In this document: piece after piece, positions 49,083-57,241 of the stretch | Layout: every line of letters starts with the position of its first letter | How positions within the stretch are numbered: the stretch's first letter is position 1 | Assembly: GCA_046263255.1 (NCBI GenBank) | Contig: JBHELD010000026.1 | Span: 1 to 64,000 of the forward strand | Direction: 5' to 3' | Length of the DNA: 64,000 bases | DNA from: JALZEG01 sp046263255 | GTDB lineage: Bacteria; Actinomycetota; CADDZG01; WHSQ01 | Program-made: the position numbers and the translations under genes | Notes under the pieces: model-generated | The model's database searches: none | Told to the model about the DNA's origin: nothing | Seen by the model: only the letters and a program-made list of their open reading frames with translations

Positions 49083-50209
49083 ACCCGATCGCGCAGATCG
49101 TCGCGACGAAGGAGGTCGTGGTGTGCGCGGGCGCGGGCGGCGTGGGCAAGACGACGGCCGCCGCCGCGATCGCGCTCAAGGCCGCGATCGACGGCAAGAA
49201 GGCCGCCGTGCTCACGATCGACCCCGCGCGCCGGCTGGCGGCGTCGCTGGGGCTGAGGGAGCTGAGCAACGAGCCCACGAAGGTCGGTGCGCGTAAGTTC
49301 TCTGCAGTCGGCGTCCAGCCGAAGGGCGAGCTCCACGCGCTGATGCTCGACACGAAGACGACGTTCGACCGCGTCGTCCACCGCTATGCCCCCACGCGCG
49401 AGCAGGCGGAGCGCATCATCGCCAACCGCTTCTACCGCAACATCTCGTCGACGCTATCGGGGACCCAGGAGTACATGGCGATGGAGAGGCTTTACGAGCT
49501 GCACGCCGAGGGGGGCTTCGACGTCGTCGTGATCGACACGCCGCCGACGCGCAACGCCCTCGACTTCCTCGACGCGCCCCAGCGCATGACCGAGTTCCTG
49601 GACAGCCGCGTCCTGCGGTGGTTCCTGCTCCCCTACATGAAGGCGGGCGGCGGCATCATGCGCGTCGCCAACGTCGCGGCGACCACTTTCCTGCGCATCG
49701 TCAAGCGCATCGTCGGCGCCGACGTGCTCGAGGACACCGCCGAGTTCTTCGCCAACCTCGAGGGGATGTACGACGGATTCAAGCAGCGGGCGCGCGAGGT
49801 GTCCGAGCTGCTCCAGTCGAACGCGACGTCGTTCGTCGTCGTCACCTCCCCGGCGGAGGACTCCGTGACCGAGGCCACGTTCTTCGCGGAGCGCCTGAAC
49901 GACTCGCACCTCCCGTTCGGGGCGCTCGTCGTGAACCGCGTTCACCCGAAGATCGGGGACGGCATCGACGTGAAGCCGCGGCAGCTCCACAGGCTGGACT
50001 CCGGCGACGAGGACGCGCGTCTGCTGGCGAAGCTCCTCGACAACGAGGAGGCGTTCATGAGGGTCGTGAGGCTCGAGGAGCAGAACCTCGCCGAGCTCGC
50101 CCGCAGGGTCCCCCGGCACAAGTGGGTGCGGGTCCCCTACCTCGAGCAGGAGGCCGTCGACTTCTCGGGCCTGCTGGCGATCTCGGACCAGCTCTTCGGG
50201 ACAGCCTGA
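49079..50209 (+). CDS. ArsA/GET3-like ATPase, second of pair
   Basis: 376 residues from a GTG that overlaps the previous stop by four bases. Its P-loop reads GAGGVGKTTAAAA, so the deviant Walker signature Lys (the K of KGGVGKT) is replaced by Ala, while the catalytic Lys remains. VVIDTPPTRNALDF is the switch Asp. It probably works with the first ATPase as a heterodimer with one site altered; that is inference. Downstream lies an SdhC-like gene, 54 bases away. Confidence 0.92.
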   Translation: MNPIAQIVATKEVVVCAGAGGVGKTTAAAAIALKAAIDGKKAAVLTIDPARRLAASLGLRELSNEPTKVGARKFSAVGVQPKGELHALMLDTKTTFDRVVHRYAPTREQAERIIANRFYRNISSTLSGTQEYMAMERLYELHAEGGFDVVVIDTPPTRNALDFLDAPQRMTEFLDSRVLRWFLLPYMKAGGGIMRVANVAATTFLRIVKRIVGADVLEDTAEFFANLEGMYDGFKQRAREVSELLQSNATSFVVVTSPAEDSVTEATFFAERLNDSHLPFGALVVNRVHPKIGDGIDVKPRQLHRLDSGDEDARLLAKLLDNEEAFMRVVRLEEQNLAELARRVPRHKWVRVPYLEQEAVDFSGLLAISDQLFGTA

Positions 50210-50263
50210 CAACCGGCGCGCGCGGCACGCCGGGCTCCGTTCGCCGGCGGGTAGGATCGCGCC

Positions 50264-50746
50264 GTGCTAGCCGCCAGGGCCATCGAGGGCTTCGTCTTCG
50301 TCCTCACCGCGGGATCGACGCTGTTCGCGGTCGTCGTGCTGGCGGATCTGTTCCGGCTTCGCTCGAAGGAGCTCGGCCCCGCCTACCGCGGCGGCCTCGG
50401 GCAGTGGTCGTGGGCGGCGCACCGGATCACCGGCGTCTTCGTCCTGGCGTTCTTGTTCGGCCACATCGTCGACACGTTCGCGGTCGGGTTCGGCCCGGAG
50501 CTGTACGACGAGACGATCAGCCTCTACCAGCAGTGGTGGTTCAAGCCGTTCGAGGTCGGGCTGATCGCGGCCGTTATCTTCCACGCGTTCAACGGGCTGC
50601 GCATCATCCTGTTCGACTTCTGGCCCCAGCTCGCGCTCTACCAGCGCCGCATCGCCTACGTCGAGCTCACGCTGTGCGTCGCGGCGTTCGCGCCGCCGGC
50701 GTTCTTCATGCTGCGATCCGCCTGGGCGTCGTCCCCCTTCTCGTGA
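50264..50746 (+). CDS. Orphan SdhC-like cytochrome b subunit
   Basis: 160 residues with four transmembrane segments (about 10-30, 50-75, 95-120, 130-152). The family text is clear: WAAHRITGVFVLAFLFGH and HAFNGLRIILFDF, with the haem-ligand His in the first helices. SdhC anchors succinate dehydrogenase and contacts quinone. No sdhA, sdhB or sdhD lies beside it; the stop overlaps the next gene by one base, which instead encodes an unknown protein. Confidence 0.85.
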   Translation: MLAARAIEGFVFVLTAGSTLFAVVVLADLFRLRSKELGPAYRGGLGQWSWAAHRITGVFVLAFLFGHIVDTFAVGFGPELYDETISLYQQWWFKPFEVGLIAAVIFHAFNGLRIILFDFWPQLALYQRRIAYVELTLCVAAFAPPAFFMLRSAWASSPFS

Positions 50747-51621
50747 TGGCCACGACCGCCCGCCCCTCCACCGACCGGCTGGCTCCCGCCAAGGAGCTGG
50801 TCGCCCGCGCCGTGTCGGGCCGGGGGCTGAAGCGGGGATCCGGCGGAAAGGCGGTTCTCCGGATCGAGCGCGAGGAGAGCGTCCGGCGGATCGTGCAGGC
50901 CTACTGGACGCCGTTCGAGGCCGCCGTCCCGGGACCGTGCGTCAGTCTGCACCTGGAGGTGGCCGAGCCGGCGGTCCACTGGGGCGAGGCGTACCTCACC
51001 CCCGACTACCGCAACTGGGTCTTCTTCTTCGCGGAGCGTCCGGACGGCGAGGTGCAGCTCGTTCACTACGAGGACTTCGCGGGGCCCGCCGAGACCGTTC
51101 GGGCGTTCTTCGACAAGGCGGCGTGGTACACGCTGATCCCGACCGACCTGTCGTGGGACGCCGTGACGTACACCGTCGCCGACGACCTCGACTGGACCGA
51201 GGCCGAGACCGCAGTCGAGGCGGGGTCGGTCGGACCGGGAGTCCAGGAGTCGTTGAAGAAATCGACGATCGTCTGGCTCCGGTGGCGCGACCCCGGCAGC
51301 GGCCGGGAGGTCACCATGCCGGTCTGGTTCCTCTACGACAACAAAACGTCGAAGATCTACGTCGTCTCGGGCGAGCGCCAGCAGACGATCCCGGGGGCCG
51401 AGCGGCTGCGGGAGTGCGACGTTATCTTCCGGTGGAAGGGCAAGAACGCCCGGATCGGCGAGGTCCCCGCGCGCGTGCGCGTGATCCCGCAGGGGGACGA
51501 GTGGGACGAGATCGCCGAGAAGGTCGCGGAGAAGCGCCTCAACATCCCGGGGCTCCCGGAGGACACCGCCCGTCGCTGGCGCGACGAGTGCGTGTTGCTC
51601 GAGCTGACGCTTCAGGCCTGA
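50746..51621 (+). CDS. Unknown protein with possible split-barrel C-terminal domain
   Basis: 291 residues from an ATG sharing one base with the previous stop (TGATG). No signal peptide. The N-terminal half contains YWTPFEAAVPGP and YLTPDYRNWVFFF. The C-terminal half (about 160-285) has beta-rich text (PVWFLYDNKTSKIYVVSG, VPARVRVIPQG) resembling the pyridoxamine-phosphate-oxidase split barrel; this is weak. The close coupling to the SdhC-like gene suggests a joint function. Confidence 0.7.
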   Translation: MATTARPSTDRLAPAKELVARAVSGRGLKRGSGGKAVLRIEREESVRRIVQAYWTPFEAAVPGPCVSLHLEVAEPAVHWGEAYLTPDYRNWVFFFAERPDGEVQLVHYEDFAGPAETVRAFFDKAAWYTLIPTDLSWDAVTYTVADDLDWTEAETAVEAGSVGPGVQESLKKSTIVWLRWRDPGSGREVTMPVWFLYDNKTSKIYVVSGERQQTIPGAERLRECDVIFRWKGKNARIGEVPARVRVIPQGDEWDEIAEKVAEKRLNIPGLPEDTARRWRDECVLLELTLQA

Positions 51622-51678
51622 CGGGTTCGGCGCGCCGCGACCTGCGGAACGCGCGCGTTGGGGCTCGACGCCGCGGAG

Positions 51679-51951
51679 CTAGCCCGTCTGGAGCAACGCC
51701 CGCCAGTCCCTGGTGCCGGCCTGACGGCGGAAACGCCTGCGCTCCCGCTCCGTGAAGCCCCCCCAAATCCCGTGGTCGACCGGCGCGTCCATCGCATAGG
51801 CGAGGCACTCGCTCTGGACGGGGCACTCCCGGCAGATGCGCTTCGCCTGCTTGTGCTCCATCGCGCCGACGGCGAACCAGAGGTCGGGGTCGGTCCTCGA
51901 GCACGCGCCGAGGGCCCTCCAGTCCTGCTCCACCGCGCCCGTGCTCGACAT
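51679..51951 (-). CDS. WhiB-family iron-sulfur regulator, second copy
   Basis: 90 residues from an ATG behind GGAGGT. Four cysteines C17, C40, C43 and C49 hold the [4Fe-4S] cluster, GIWGG is at 61-65 and the basic end is ERRRFRRQ. It resembles the WhiB1/WhiB2 type rather than WhiB7 (no AT-hook). It converges on the unknown gene at 50746-51621. It is adjacent to the ArsA pair block, as is whiB4 in mycobacteria, but which WhiB class it is cannot be set without alignment. Confidence 0.95.
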   Translation of the reverse strand: MSSTGAVEQDWRALGACSRTDPDLWFAVGAMEHKQAKRICRECPVQSECLAYAMDAPVDHGIWGGFTERERRRFRRQAGTRDWRALLQTG

Positions 51952-52182
51952 CCCGCGACCTCCGACTCCGTCTTTCGCGACCGGCGCTCAAGATAGGCCG
52001 GGAAGCCGCCGATTCCGATAGCCCGTTGGTACGCTTTTCGCCGCGCCCTAGTGGGCCGTGCGCGGGTAGTCATTCCGGGCCACACCCCGCCATGCCCCCT
52101 CCCCCACCCGCAGGAAGCCCTTCCCGCGAGGCGAACTAAGCTCAATAGTTACCACTCCGCCACCGTGGGAGTACTTCGACAG

Positions 52183-53013
52183 ATGCGCCACCTCCGATTC
52201 CTCCTCGCAGCGCTAGCAGTGGGCGCCTGGGCCGCCGGGCCGCTGGCGGGCGCGGCCGCAGCCGGGGAGGCCGCGCCGACGTATCAGTCGAGCGACCCGG
52301 AGGACGGCGCCATGATGGACCACCCGCCGTCGGAGGTCACGGCGACGTTCTCCGAGCCCCTCGACGGCTCGTCACAGATGAGCGTCTTCGACGAGTGCGG
52401 GAACGAGATCGACTCCGGACCCGCGGCCGTCGAGCTCAACGAGATGCGGGTCGAGATCGGCAAGACTCCTTCGGGGACCTACAAGGTCGTCTACACCGCC
52501 GTCGGCCTCGCCGGCGTGACCGGAAAGACCACCGGGAGCTTCGACTTCATGGTCCACCACGGCAAGCCGTGCGACGGCGGCGGCGGTGGCCACGACGGTC
52601 ACGGCAACGGCAAGGGGAAGGACAAGGGTCACGGCAACCACGGGGGCGGCCACGACGGCCACGAGAACGGCGGCGGCCACGACGATCACGGCGGGACCGG
52701 CGGCCCGGGGTCGTCCGGCCATTCGGGCCACTCCTCCGCAACCGCCCACGGCGGCGACCACATGGCGGCGGGCGACGGAGGGCACGGCGAGCACGGCGCC
52801 GGCCACGGCAACCACGGCGGCGGCGGGAACGGCCGCGGCTCCGAAGAGGGTCCCACCGCGGCGGGTCCGAACCCGACCGTCGCCTCGGGCCCCGACGGGA
52901 TCGTTGCGACCGCGGACGGGCAGGCGCTGCTGATCGGCCTCGGCCTCGCGTTGCTCGTAGGGCTGCTCGGCGGGTGGCTGTTGAGGACCACGTCCCCGCC
53001 CCACGCTGCCTAA
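52183..53013 (+). CDS. CopC-domain copper protein with His-rich tail
   Basis: 276 residues from an ATG at 52183 with GGGAG upstream. Signal peptide about 1-30, CopC beta-barrel about 31-128 (DPEDGAMMDHPPSEV, ATFSEPLDG), then a Gly/His/Asp/Asn-rich stretch with about 18 His (about 130-215), a linker and a C-terminal transmembrane helix (about 245-270). The usual N-terminal His of mature CopC is replaced, so the canonical Cu(II) site is altered; the His-rich region may bind metal instead. Its stop overlaps the convergent CopD stop by four bases. Confidence 0.9.
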   Translation: MRHLRFLLAALAVGAWAAGPLAGAAAAGEAAPTYQSSDPEDGAMMDHPPSEVTATFSEPLDGSSQMSVFDECGNEIDSGPAAVELNEMRVEIGKTPSGTYKVVYTAVGLAGVTGKTTGSFDFMVHHGKPCDGGGGGHDGHGNGKGKDKGHGNHGGGHDGHENGGGHDDHGGTGGPGSSGHSGHSSATAHGGDHMAAGDGGHGEHGAGHGNHGGGGNGRGSEEGPTAAGPNPTVASGPDGIVATADGQALLIGLGLALLVGLLGGWLLRTTSPPHAA

Positions 53014-54062
53014 CCTCGCGGACGCGTCGCCGTCACGCGGCGCGGCTCGACCACCTCCTGGCGCGTCCGCGCCTGGCCCGTCAACCAACCGGTCAGCCCC
53101 ATCAGGACGAGCCCGACCGCCAGCTCCGCCGCGATCGCCTTGCGGAACACGAGCGCGGCGCCTCCCGCGGCCTCCGACCGCTCGAGCGCCCGCTCGAAGC
53201 GCTTGCGGACGACGAAGTGGTTGAACCCGCCGAGAGCGAGGACCAAGCCGAAGAACGCGATCTTGACCGACAGCGTGATCCCGTAGGCGCTGTCGACGAG
53301 GTCGCCCGGGCGCGCCACGTGCATGAACGAGCCGATGACCCCGGTGACGAGCACGATGCCGATCGCGACGACCGCGACGCGCGAGAAGCGGCGCACGGCC
53401 GGAGCGAGGATCTGAAGACGCGCCCGCTCGTCCTCGCCCACCCACGCGTCGGGAAGGGCGACCGACAGGAGCACGATCCCCGCGAACCACGTCGCACCCG
53501 CCACCAGGTGGACCACGTCGCTCGACAACGACAACGCGCGCGGGGTCGCGACGGCGGCGTGTCCCGAGAACGAGCTCGTGGCCACCAGCGCCACGCTCAG
53601 CGCCGCCCAGGCTCCCCACCATGCCGGCGCGGCGACGGACTCGTCCACGCCCGGCCGCGCCAGGGCCCACTCGCGGACCTTCCCGGTCAGGAGCACGAGA
53701 AGCCCCGCGACGAGCGGAAGCCTCAGCGCGTACCACGGCCCGAAGCTCGTCTCGAGGACGGAGAAGAAGGACTCGGTACCGACCTCGCCACCGGTGAGCT
53801 CCGCGGTAAGTACGGCCTGGAGGACGAGCGCGAGCGCCGCGGCGGCCGCCGCGCCGACCAGCGCGCTGTGGACGATGCCCTCGAGCCGCTCCGACAGGCG
53901 TGCCCGGCCCGCCGCCCACGCGACGGGATCGAGAGAGGCGAACGTCGGGCGGAGGACGAGCACCAGGACGGCGCACGTCCCGAGCACGATCGCGTTCGCG
54001 GCGAACCCCGAGAAGCGGACGATCGTGAGCGCGACGTCTCTAAGGGAGCTCTCGAACCCCAT
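53010..54062 (-). CDS. CopD-family copper/membrane protein
   Basis: 350 residues, about eight transmembrane helices. The CopD domain is in the second half (SSDVVHLVAGATWFAGIVLL; VARPGDLVDSAYGITLSVKI; GGFNHFVVRKR). CopD works with CopC to move copper across the membrane. Here copD converges on copC rather than being in its operon or fused to it. Confidence 0.92.
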   Translation of the reverse strand: MGFESSLRDVALTIVRFSGFAANAIVLGTCAVLVLVLRPTFASLDPVAWAAGRARLSERLEGIVHSALVGAAAAAALALVLQAVLTAELTGGEVGTESFFSVLETSFGPWYALRLPLVAGLLVLLTGKVREWALARPGVDESVAAPAWWGAWAALSVALVATSSFSGHAAVATPRALSLSSDVVHLVAGATWFAGIVLLSVALPDAWVGEDERARLQILAPAVRRFSRVAVVAIGIVLVTGVIGSFMHVARPGDLVDSAYGITLSVKIAFFGLVLALGGFNHFVVRKRFERALERSEAAGGAALVFRKAIAAELAVGLVLMGLTGWLTGQARTRQEVVEPRRVTATRPRG

Positions 54063-54079
54063 TACTATCGAAGCCTCCC

Positions 54080-54208
54080 ATGACGTCCGCGCAGCTCATC
54101 CTCGTCTCCGTGACCTCTGCGCTCGTGGCCGTGTTCGCGATGCTCGTCGTGGCGACGATCCGCCGCGCCCGCGCGCGGGACGAGGAGGCCAAGAAGAAGG
54201 AGCGGTGA
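54080..54208 (+). CDS. Small single-pass membrane protein
   Basis: 42 residues from an ATG at 54080-54082. One transmembrane helix (about 5-27, LILVSVTSALVAVFAMLVV) is followed by a charged, Arg/Glu/Lys-rich tail (RRARARDEEAKKKER). No clear ribosome site. It lies in the divergent gap after copD and ends 22 bases before the convergent STAS gene. No family recognised; supported by membrane plus charged-tail composition only. Confidence 0.5.
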   Translation: MTSAQLILVSVTSALVAVFAMLVVATIRRARARDEEAKKKER

Positions 54209-54230
54209 GCCCCTCCGCCGAGGACGGAAG

Positions 54231-54584
54231 CTAGTTCCGGAACCCGGCGGCCGCCTCCTCCACGGTGGGCGCGATCGACACGCCCTCGCCGAAGCCCGTG
54301 ATCGTGAACAGCTTCAGGTGCTGCTCGCGCGTGCACGCGATGGCGAGATCCCCCCCGGCCTCGCGGAGACGCCTAACGCCCCCCATGAGGGCGCCCAGGC
54401 CCGACGAGTCCATGAAGGGGACGCCGTCGAGGTCGACGACGACGTGCGGCGTGTCGCCGTCGATCATCGCCCCGATGGCGTCGCGCAGGGAGCCGACCGT
54501 ATAGACGTCGAGGTCGCCCTCGGGCCTCAGCACCTGGTACTCGTCCTGCTGCCTGATCTCGATATCGATCTTCTGCTGTGACAT
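54231..54584 (-). CDS. STAS anti-sigma-factor antagonist (SpoIIAA/RsbV-like)
   Basis: 117 residues, a single STAS domain. The phosphorylatable serine is S60 in FMDSSGLGAL; residues 17-32 (YQVLRPEGDLDVYTV) match the N-terminal strand. Unphosphorylated, such proteins bind an RsbW-type kinase and free a sigma factor. The gene is 21 bases downstream of a SpoIIE-type phosphatase, its likely activator. No RsbW kinase is nearby. Confidence 0.94.
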   Translation of the reverse strand: MSQQKIDIEIRQQDEYQVLRPEGDLDVYTVGSLRDAIGAMIDGDTPHVVVDLDGVPFMDSSGLGALMGGVRRLREAGGDLAIACTREQHLKLFTITGFGEGVSIAPTVEEAAAGFRN

Positions 54585-54605
54585 CTCTCTCCTGACGTGC
54601 GCCGG

Positions 54606-56255
54606 CTAGTCGGGCTCTGCGGCGGCCCCCAGCCGGCTGGCCGGCGGCACGTCGTCGGCAGCGCCGTCCTCCAGCACCGGCGTGGGGTCCTCCAGCGGCG
54701 CGGCCGCGCTCTGGAACTCGATCACCAGCATGGTTAGGTCGTCGTCGAGCTTACCGGCTGCGAACCGCTCCACGTCTTCGACGACGTGCTGCACCAGGAG
54801 GTCGGAGGGAAGCGAGGCGAGCTCGAGGAGCGAGTTCGCGAGCCGGTGGTCGCCGAAGACCTCGCCCTCGGGCGACTTGGCCTCGACGAACCCGTCCGTG
54901 AACAGGACGAGCCGGTCGCCCGGCGCGAGCGTCACGGAGTTCTGGGCGAGCCCCGGGTTCTCGTCCCATCCGAGCGCGCGGTTGCGGGGGCCTTCGACGT
55001 AGAAGCCGGGAGGTTCTCCGGCATCTGCTCGCCGAGCATCGTCGAGACGATCCTTCGCGGGATCCGGCGCGCGCAGAAGGAACGGCGCGGGATGGCCCAT
55101 GTTCAGCCACCGGACCTCCCCGGTGACGGTGTCGACGGTCGCGTAGACGCAGGTGATGAACGAGTCGGGGTCGGTCGATTCGAGCAACGCGAGGTTCGCC
55201 TGCTCGACGATCCTCTTCGGCCCCGCGCCCTGGCTGCGCTCCGCCCGCAGCGACGAGAGCGTGACCGTGGCCATGAGAGCCGCGGCGATGCCCTTTCCGG
55301 ACGCGTCGCCGACGACCACCGTCAGCCAGCGCCCCCCGGCGTCGACGTCGTACCAGTCACCGCCGACGAGGTTCGCCTGGCGCTGCAGCGGGACCACCCT
55401 GACGCCGTCTATCTCCGGGAGCTTCCGCTGGAGCAGGCGCTGCTGTATCTCGGCTGCGATCGCAAGCTCCCTGTCCTGGAGCGCGAGCTGCTGCAGCCTC
55501 TTCAACCCCGTCTGCATCTCCGTGAACCGCTGCGCGAGCTCCTCGACCTCGTCGCCGGAGCGGATGTCCGGCTCTTGATTGAGGTCGCCGCGCCCGATCG
55601 CCCGGGCCGCGTCCACGAGCTTCGCGAGGTTCGCCGCGAGGCGGCGGGGCAGCGCGATCGCGAGCGCGACCCCCGCGAGCAGCGCCCCTATCGTGACCGC
55701 GCCGAGGATCACGAGGGACTGGCTCGCGCGGTTGTCGAGCGCGCTCTCGCTCACCGCGACCACCCGGTCCTGCTCGATGGCGAGCTGCTGGCCGAGCGTC
55801 CGGATGCGCGTGATCGCAGGCGTCGCCTCGTCGCGCAGCACCTGGAACGCCTGCGACCGGCGGCCCTCCGACGCAAGCGCGATCACGCGCTCCTCGACGA
55901 TCTCCTGGAAGGCCTCGCCGGCCTCCGTGAGCTCCTCCAGAAGGATGACCTCTGCGGGGTCGGTGAACAGCCTCTCCGCGCGCTCCTCCCACACGTCGGC
56001 GATCTCGACCTCGTCGTTGTACTGGTCGATGACGCCCTCCTGGCTTCCGATGAGGTAGAGCGTGACGGCCGCGGACTGCGCGGTGTACGAGCGAACTATC
56101 TCGTCGACCGCGACCAACCCGGGGACGGCGTCGTTGAAGACCTGTCGCTGTACCGAACGGAGCGAGCTGAACAGCGCCAGCGTCACCCAGGCGAGGATCC
56201 CGATCAGCCCGAGGAGGATCCCGAAGCCGACCACGATCTTCCAGCGAAGGGACAT
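54606..56255 (-). CDS. Membrane SpoIIE/PP2C-type phosphatase with HAMP domain
   Basis: 549 residues from an ATG at 56253-56255 (an upstream GTG would add 26 residues without a better ribosome site). A first helix (about 5-28) and second (about 180-205) bracket an outer sensor region; a HAMP linker (about 205-255) and the PP2C-like domain (about 295-520) follow, with GGDWYDV, GDASGKGIAAALMA and DDLTMLVIEF. It should dephosphorylate the STAS protein encoded just downstream, releasing a stress sigma factor in response to an outside or membrane signal. Confidence 0.92.
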   Translation of the reverse strand: MSLRWKIVVGFGILLGLIGILAWVTLALFSSLRSVQRQVFNDAVPGLVAVDEIVRSYTAQSAAVTLYLIGSQEGVIDQYNDEVEIADVWEERAERLFTDPAEVILLEELTEAGEAFQEIVEERVIALASEGRRSQAFQVLRDEATPAITRIRTLGQQLAIEQDRVVAVSESALDNRASQSLVILGAVTIGALLAGVALAIALPRRLAANLAKLVDAARAIGRGDLNQEPDIRSGDEVEELAQRFTEMQTGLKRLQQLALQDRELAIAAEIQQRLLQRKLPEIDGVRVVPLQRQANLVGGDWYDVDAGGRWLTVVVGDASGKGIAAALMATVTLSSLRAERSQGAGPKRIVEQANLALLESTDPDSFITCVYATVDTVTGEVRWLNMGHPAPFLLRAPDPAKDRLDDARRADAGEPPGFYVEGPRNRALGWDENPGLAQNSVTLAPGDRLVLFTDGFVEAKSPEGEVFGDHRLANSLLELASLPSDLLVQHVVEDVERFAAGKLDDDLTMLVIEFQSAAAPLEDPTPVLEDGAADDVPPASRLGAAAEPD

Positions 56256-56334
56256 TCTCACTGCGCCAGTATCCTCGGAGCGCCGCGCTCCTGCAGGGGT
56301 CGGAGCGCCACGTCCACCTCGGGAAAGGTCCACG

Positions 56335-57213
56335 TTGCCGTCATTCGAGCGCCTGCTCGCGCGGTCGTTCGCCCTGGGCGCCGGCGGCCTCGCGTACGCC
56401 GCTGCGGAGGCGAGGTCGTACCGCGTGCAGACGCATCACCTGCCGGTCCGGAGGGGGGCGCCGCGTCTGTCGGTCCTCCACGTCTCCGACACGCACCTGA
56501 AGGGGCGGGACCGCGCGAAGACCGTGTGGCTGCGGAGGCTCCCGGAGCTGCTGGGCCTCGTCCCGGACCTCGTGGTCGCGACCGGCGACCTGATCGAGGA
56601 TCCGTGGGGGGTCGACCCCCTCGTCGACGCGCTCGGGCGCCTGCCGAGCCGCTGGGGGAAGTGGTACGTGCTCGGGTCGCACGACTACCTGCACTCGACG
56701 TTCCCGGGGCTCGTCAAATACTTCACCGGCAACCGCGACGTGGTGCGCGCGCGGCCGGCGGACACGCCGCGGCTCGAGCGGGGGTTGCGGGATGCGGGGT
56801 GGAAGCCGCTCACGAACCGGACGGAGGTCGTGGACACGCCTTCCGGACGCATCCGCCTGACGGGCGTCAACGACCCGTACCTCCACCGGGAGAAGACGGG
56901 CCACCTCGAGCGCGCGGCAGGCGACGCGCTCGCCATCGGGCTCATGCACGCGCCCGAGGTCGTCTCGGACTACGCGCTGCACGGGTACGACCTCGTGCTC
57001 GCCGGCCACACGCACGGGGGCCAGGTCAGGATCCCGTTCGCCGGCGCGGTCGTGACGAACTCGACGCTCCCGTGCGCGCTGGCGGCCGGGCCCACGAAGA
57101 TCGGCTCGTCGTGGCTCCACGTGAGCCCCGGCGTGGCGCAGGGGAAGTTCGCGCCGGTCAGGTTCAACTGCCGGCCGGAGGTGACGCGGCTCGTCCTCGA
57201 GCCGTCCGCATAG
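56335..57213 (+). CDS. Calcineurin-like metallophosphoesterase
   Basis: 292 residues from a TTG at 56335 after GGAAAGGT. The metal-binding motifs are VSDTHL, GDLIED, GSHDYL (normally GNHD; Asn is Ser here), HAPE and GHTHGGQ. A short hydrophobic stretch at 12-24 may be a weak anchor. The family cleaves phosphoester bonds, some acting on UDP-linked lipids or nucleotides; no substrate can be set. The gene starts inside the divergent region just before the SpoIIE gene's 5' end. Confidence 0.88.
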   Translation: MPSFERLLARSFALGAGGLAYAAAEARSYRVQTHHLPVRRGAPRLSVLHVSDTHLKGRDRAKTVWLRRLPELLGLVPDLVVATGDLIEDPWGVDPLVDALGRLPSRWGKWYVLGSHDYLHSTFPGLVKYFTGNRDVVRARPADTPRLERGLRDAGWKPLTNRTEVVDTPSGRIRLTGVNDPYLHREKTGHLERAAGDALAIGLMHAPEVVSDYALHGYDLVLAGHTHGGQVRIPFAGAVVTNSTLPCALAAGPTKIGSSWLHVSPGVAQGKFAPVRFNCRPEVTRLVLEPSA

Positions 57214-57241
57214 CCGGCGGATACCTCTAGTCTCCCCACCC

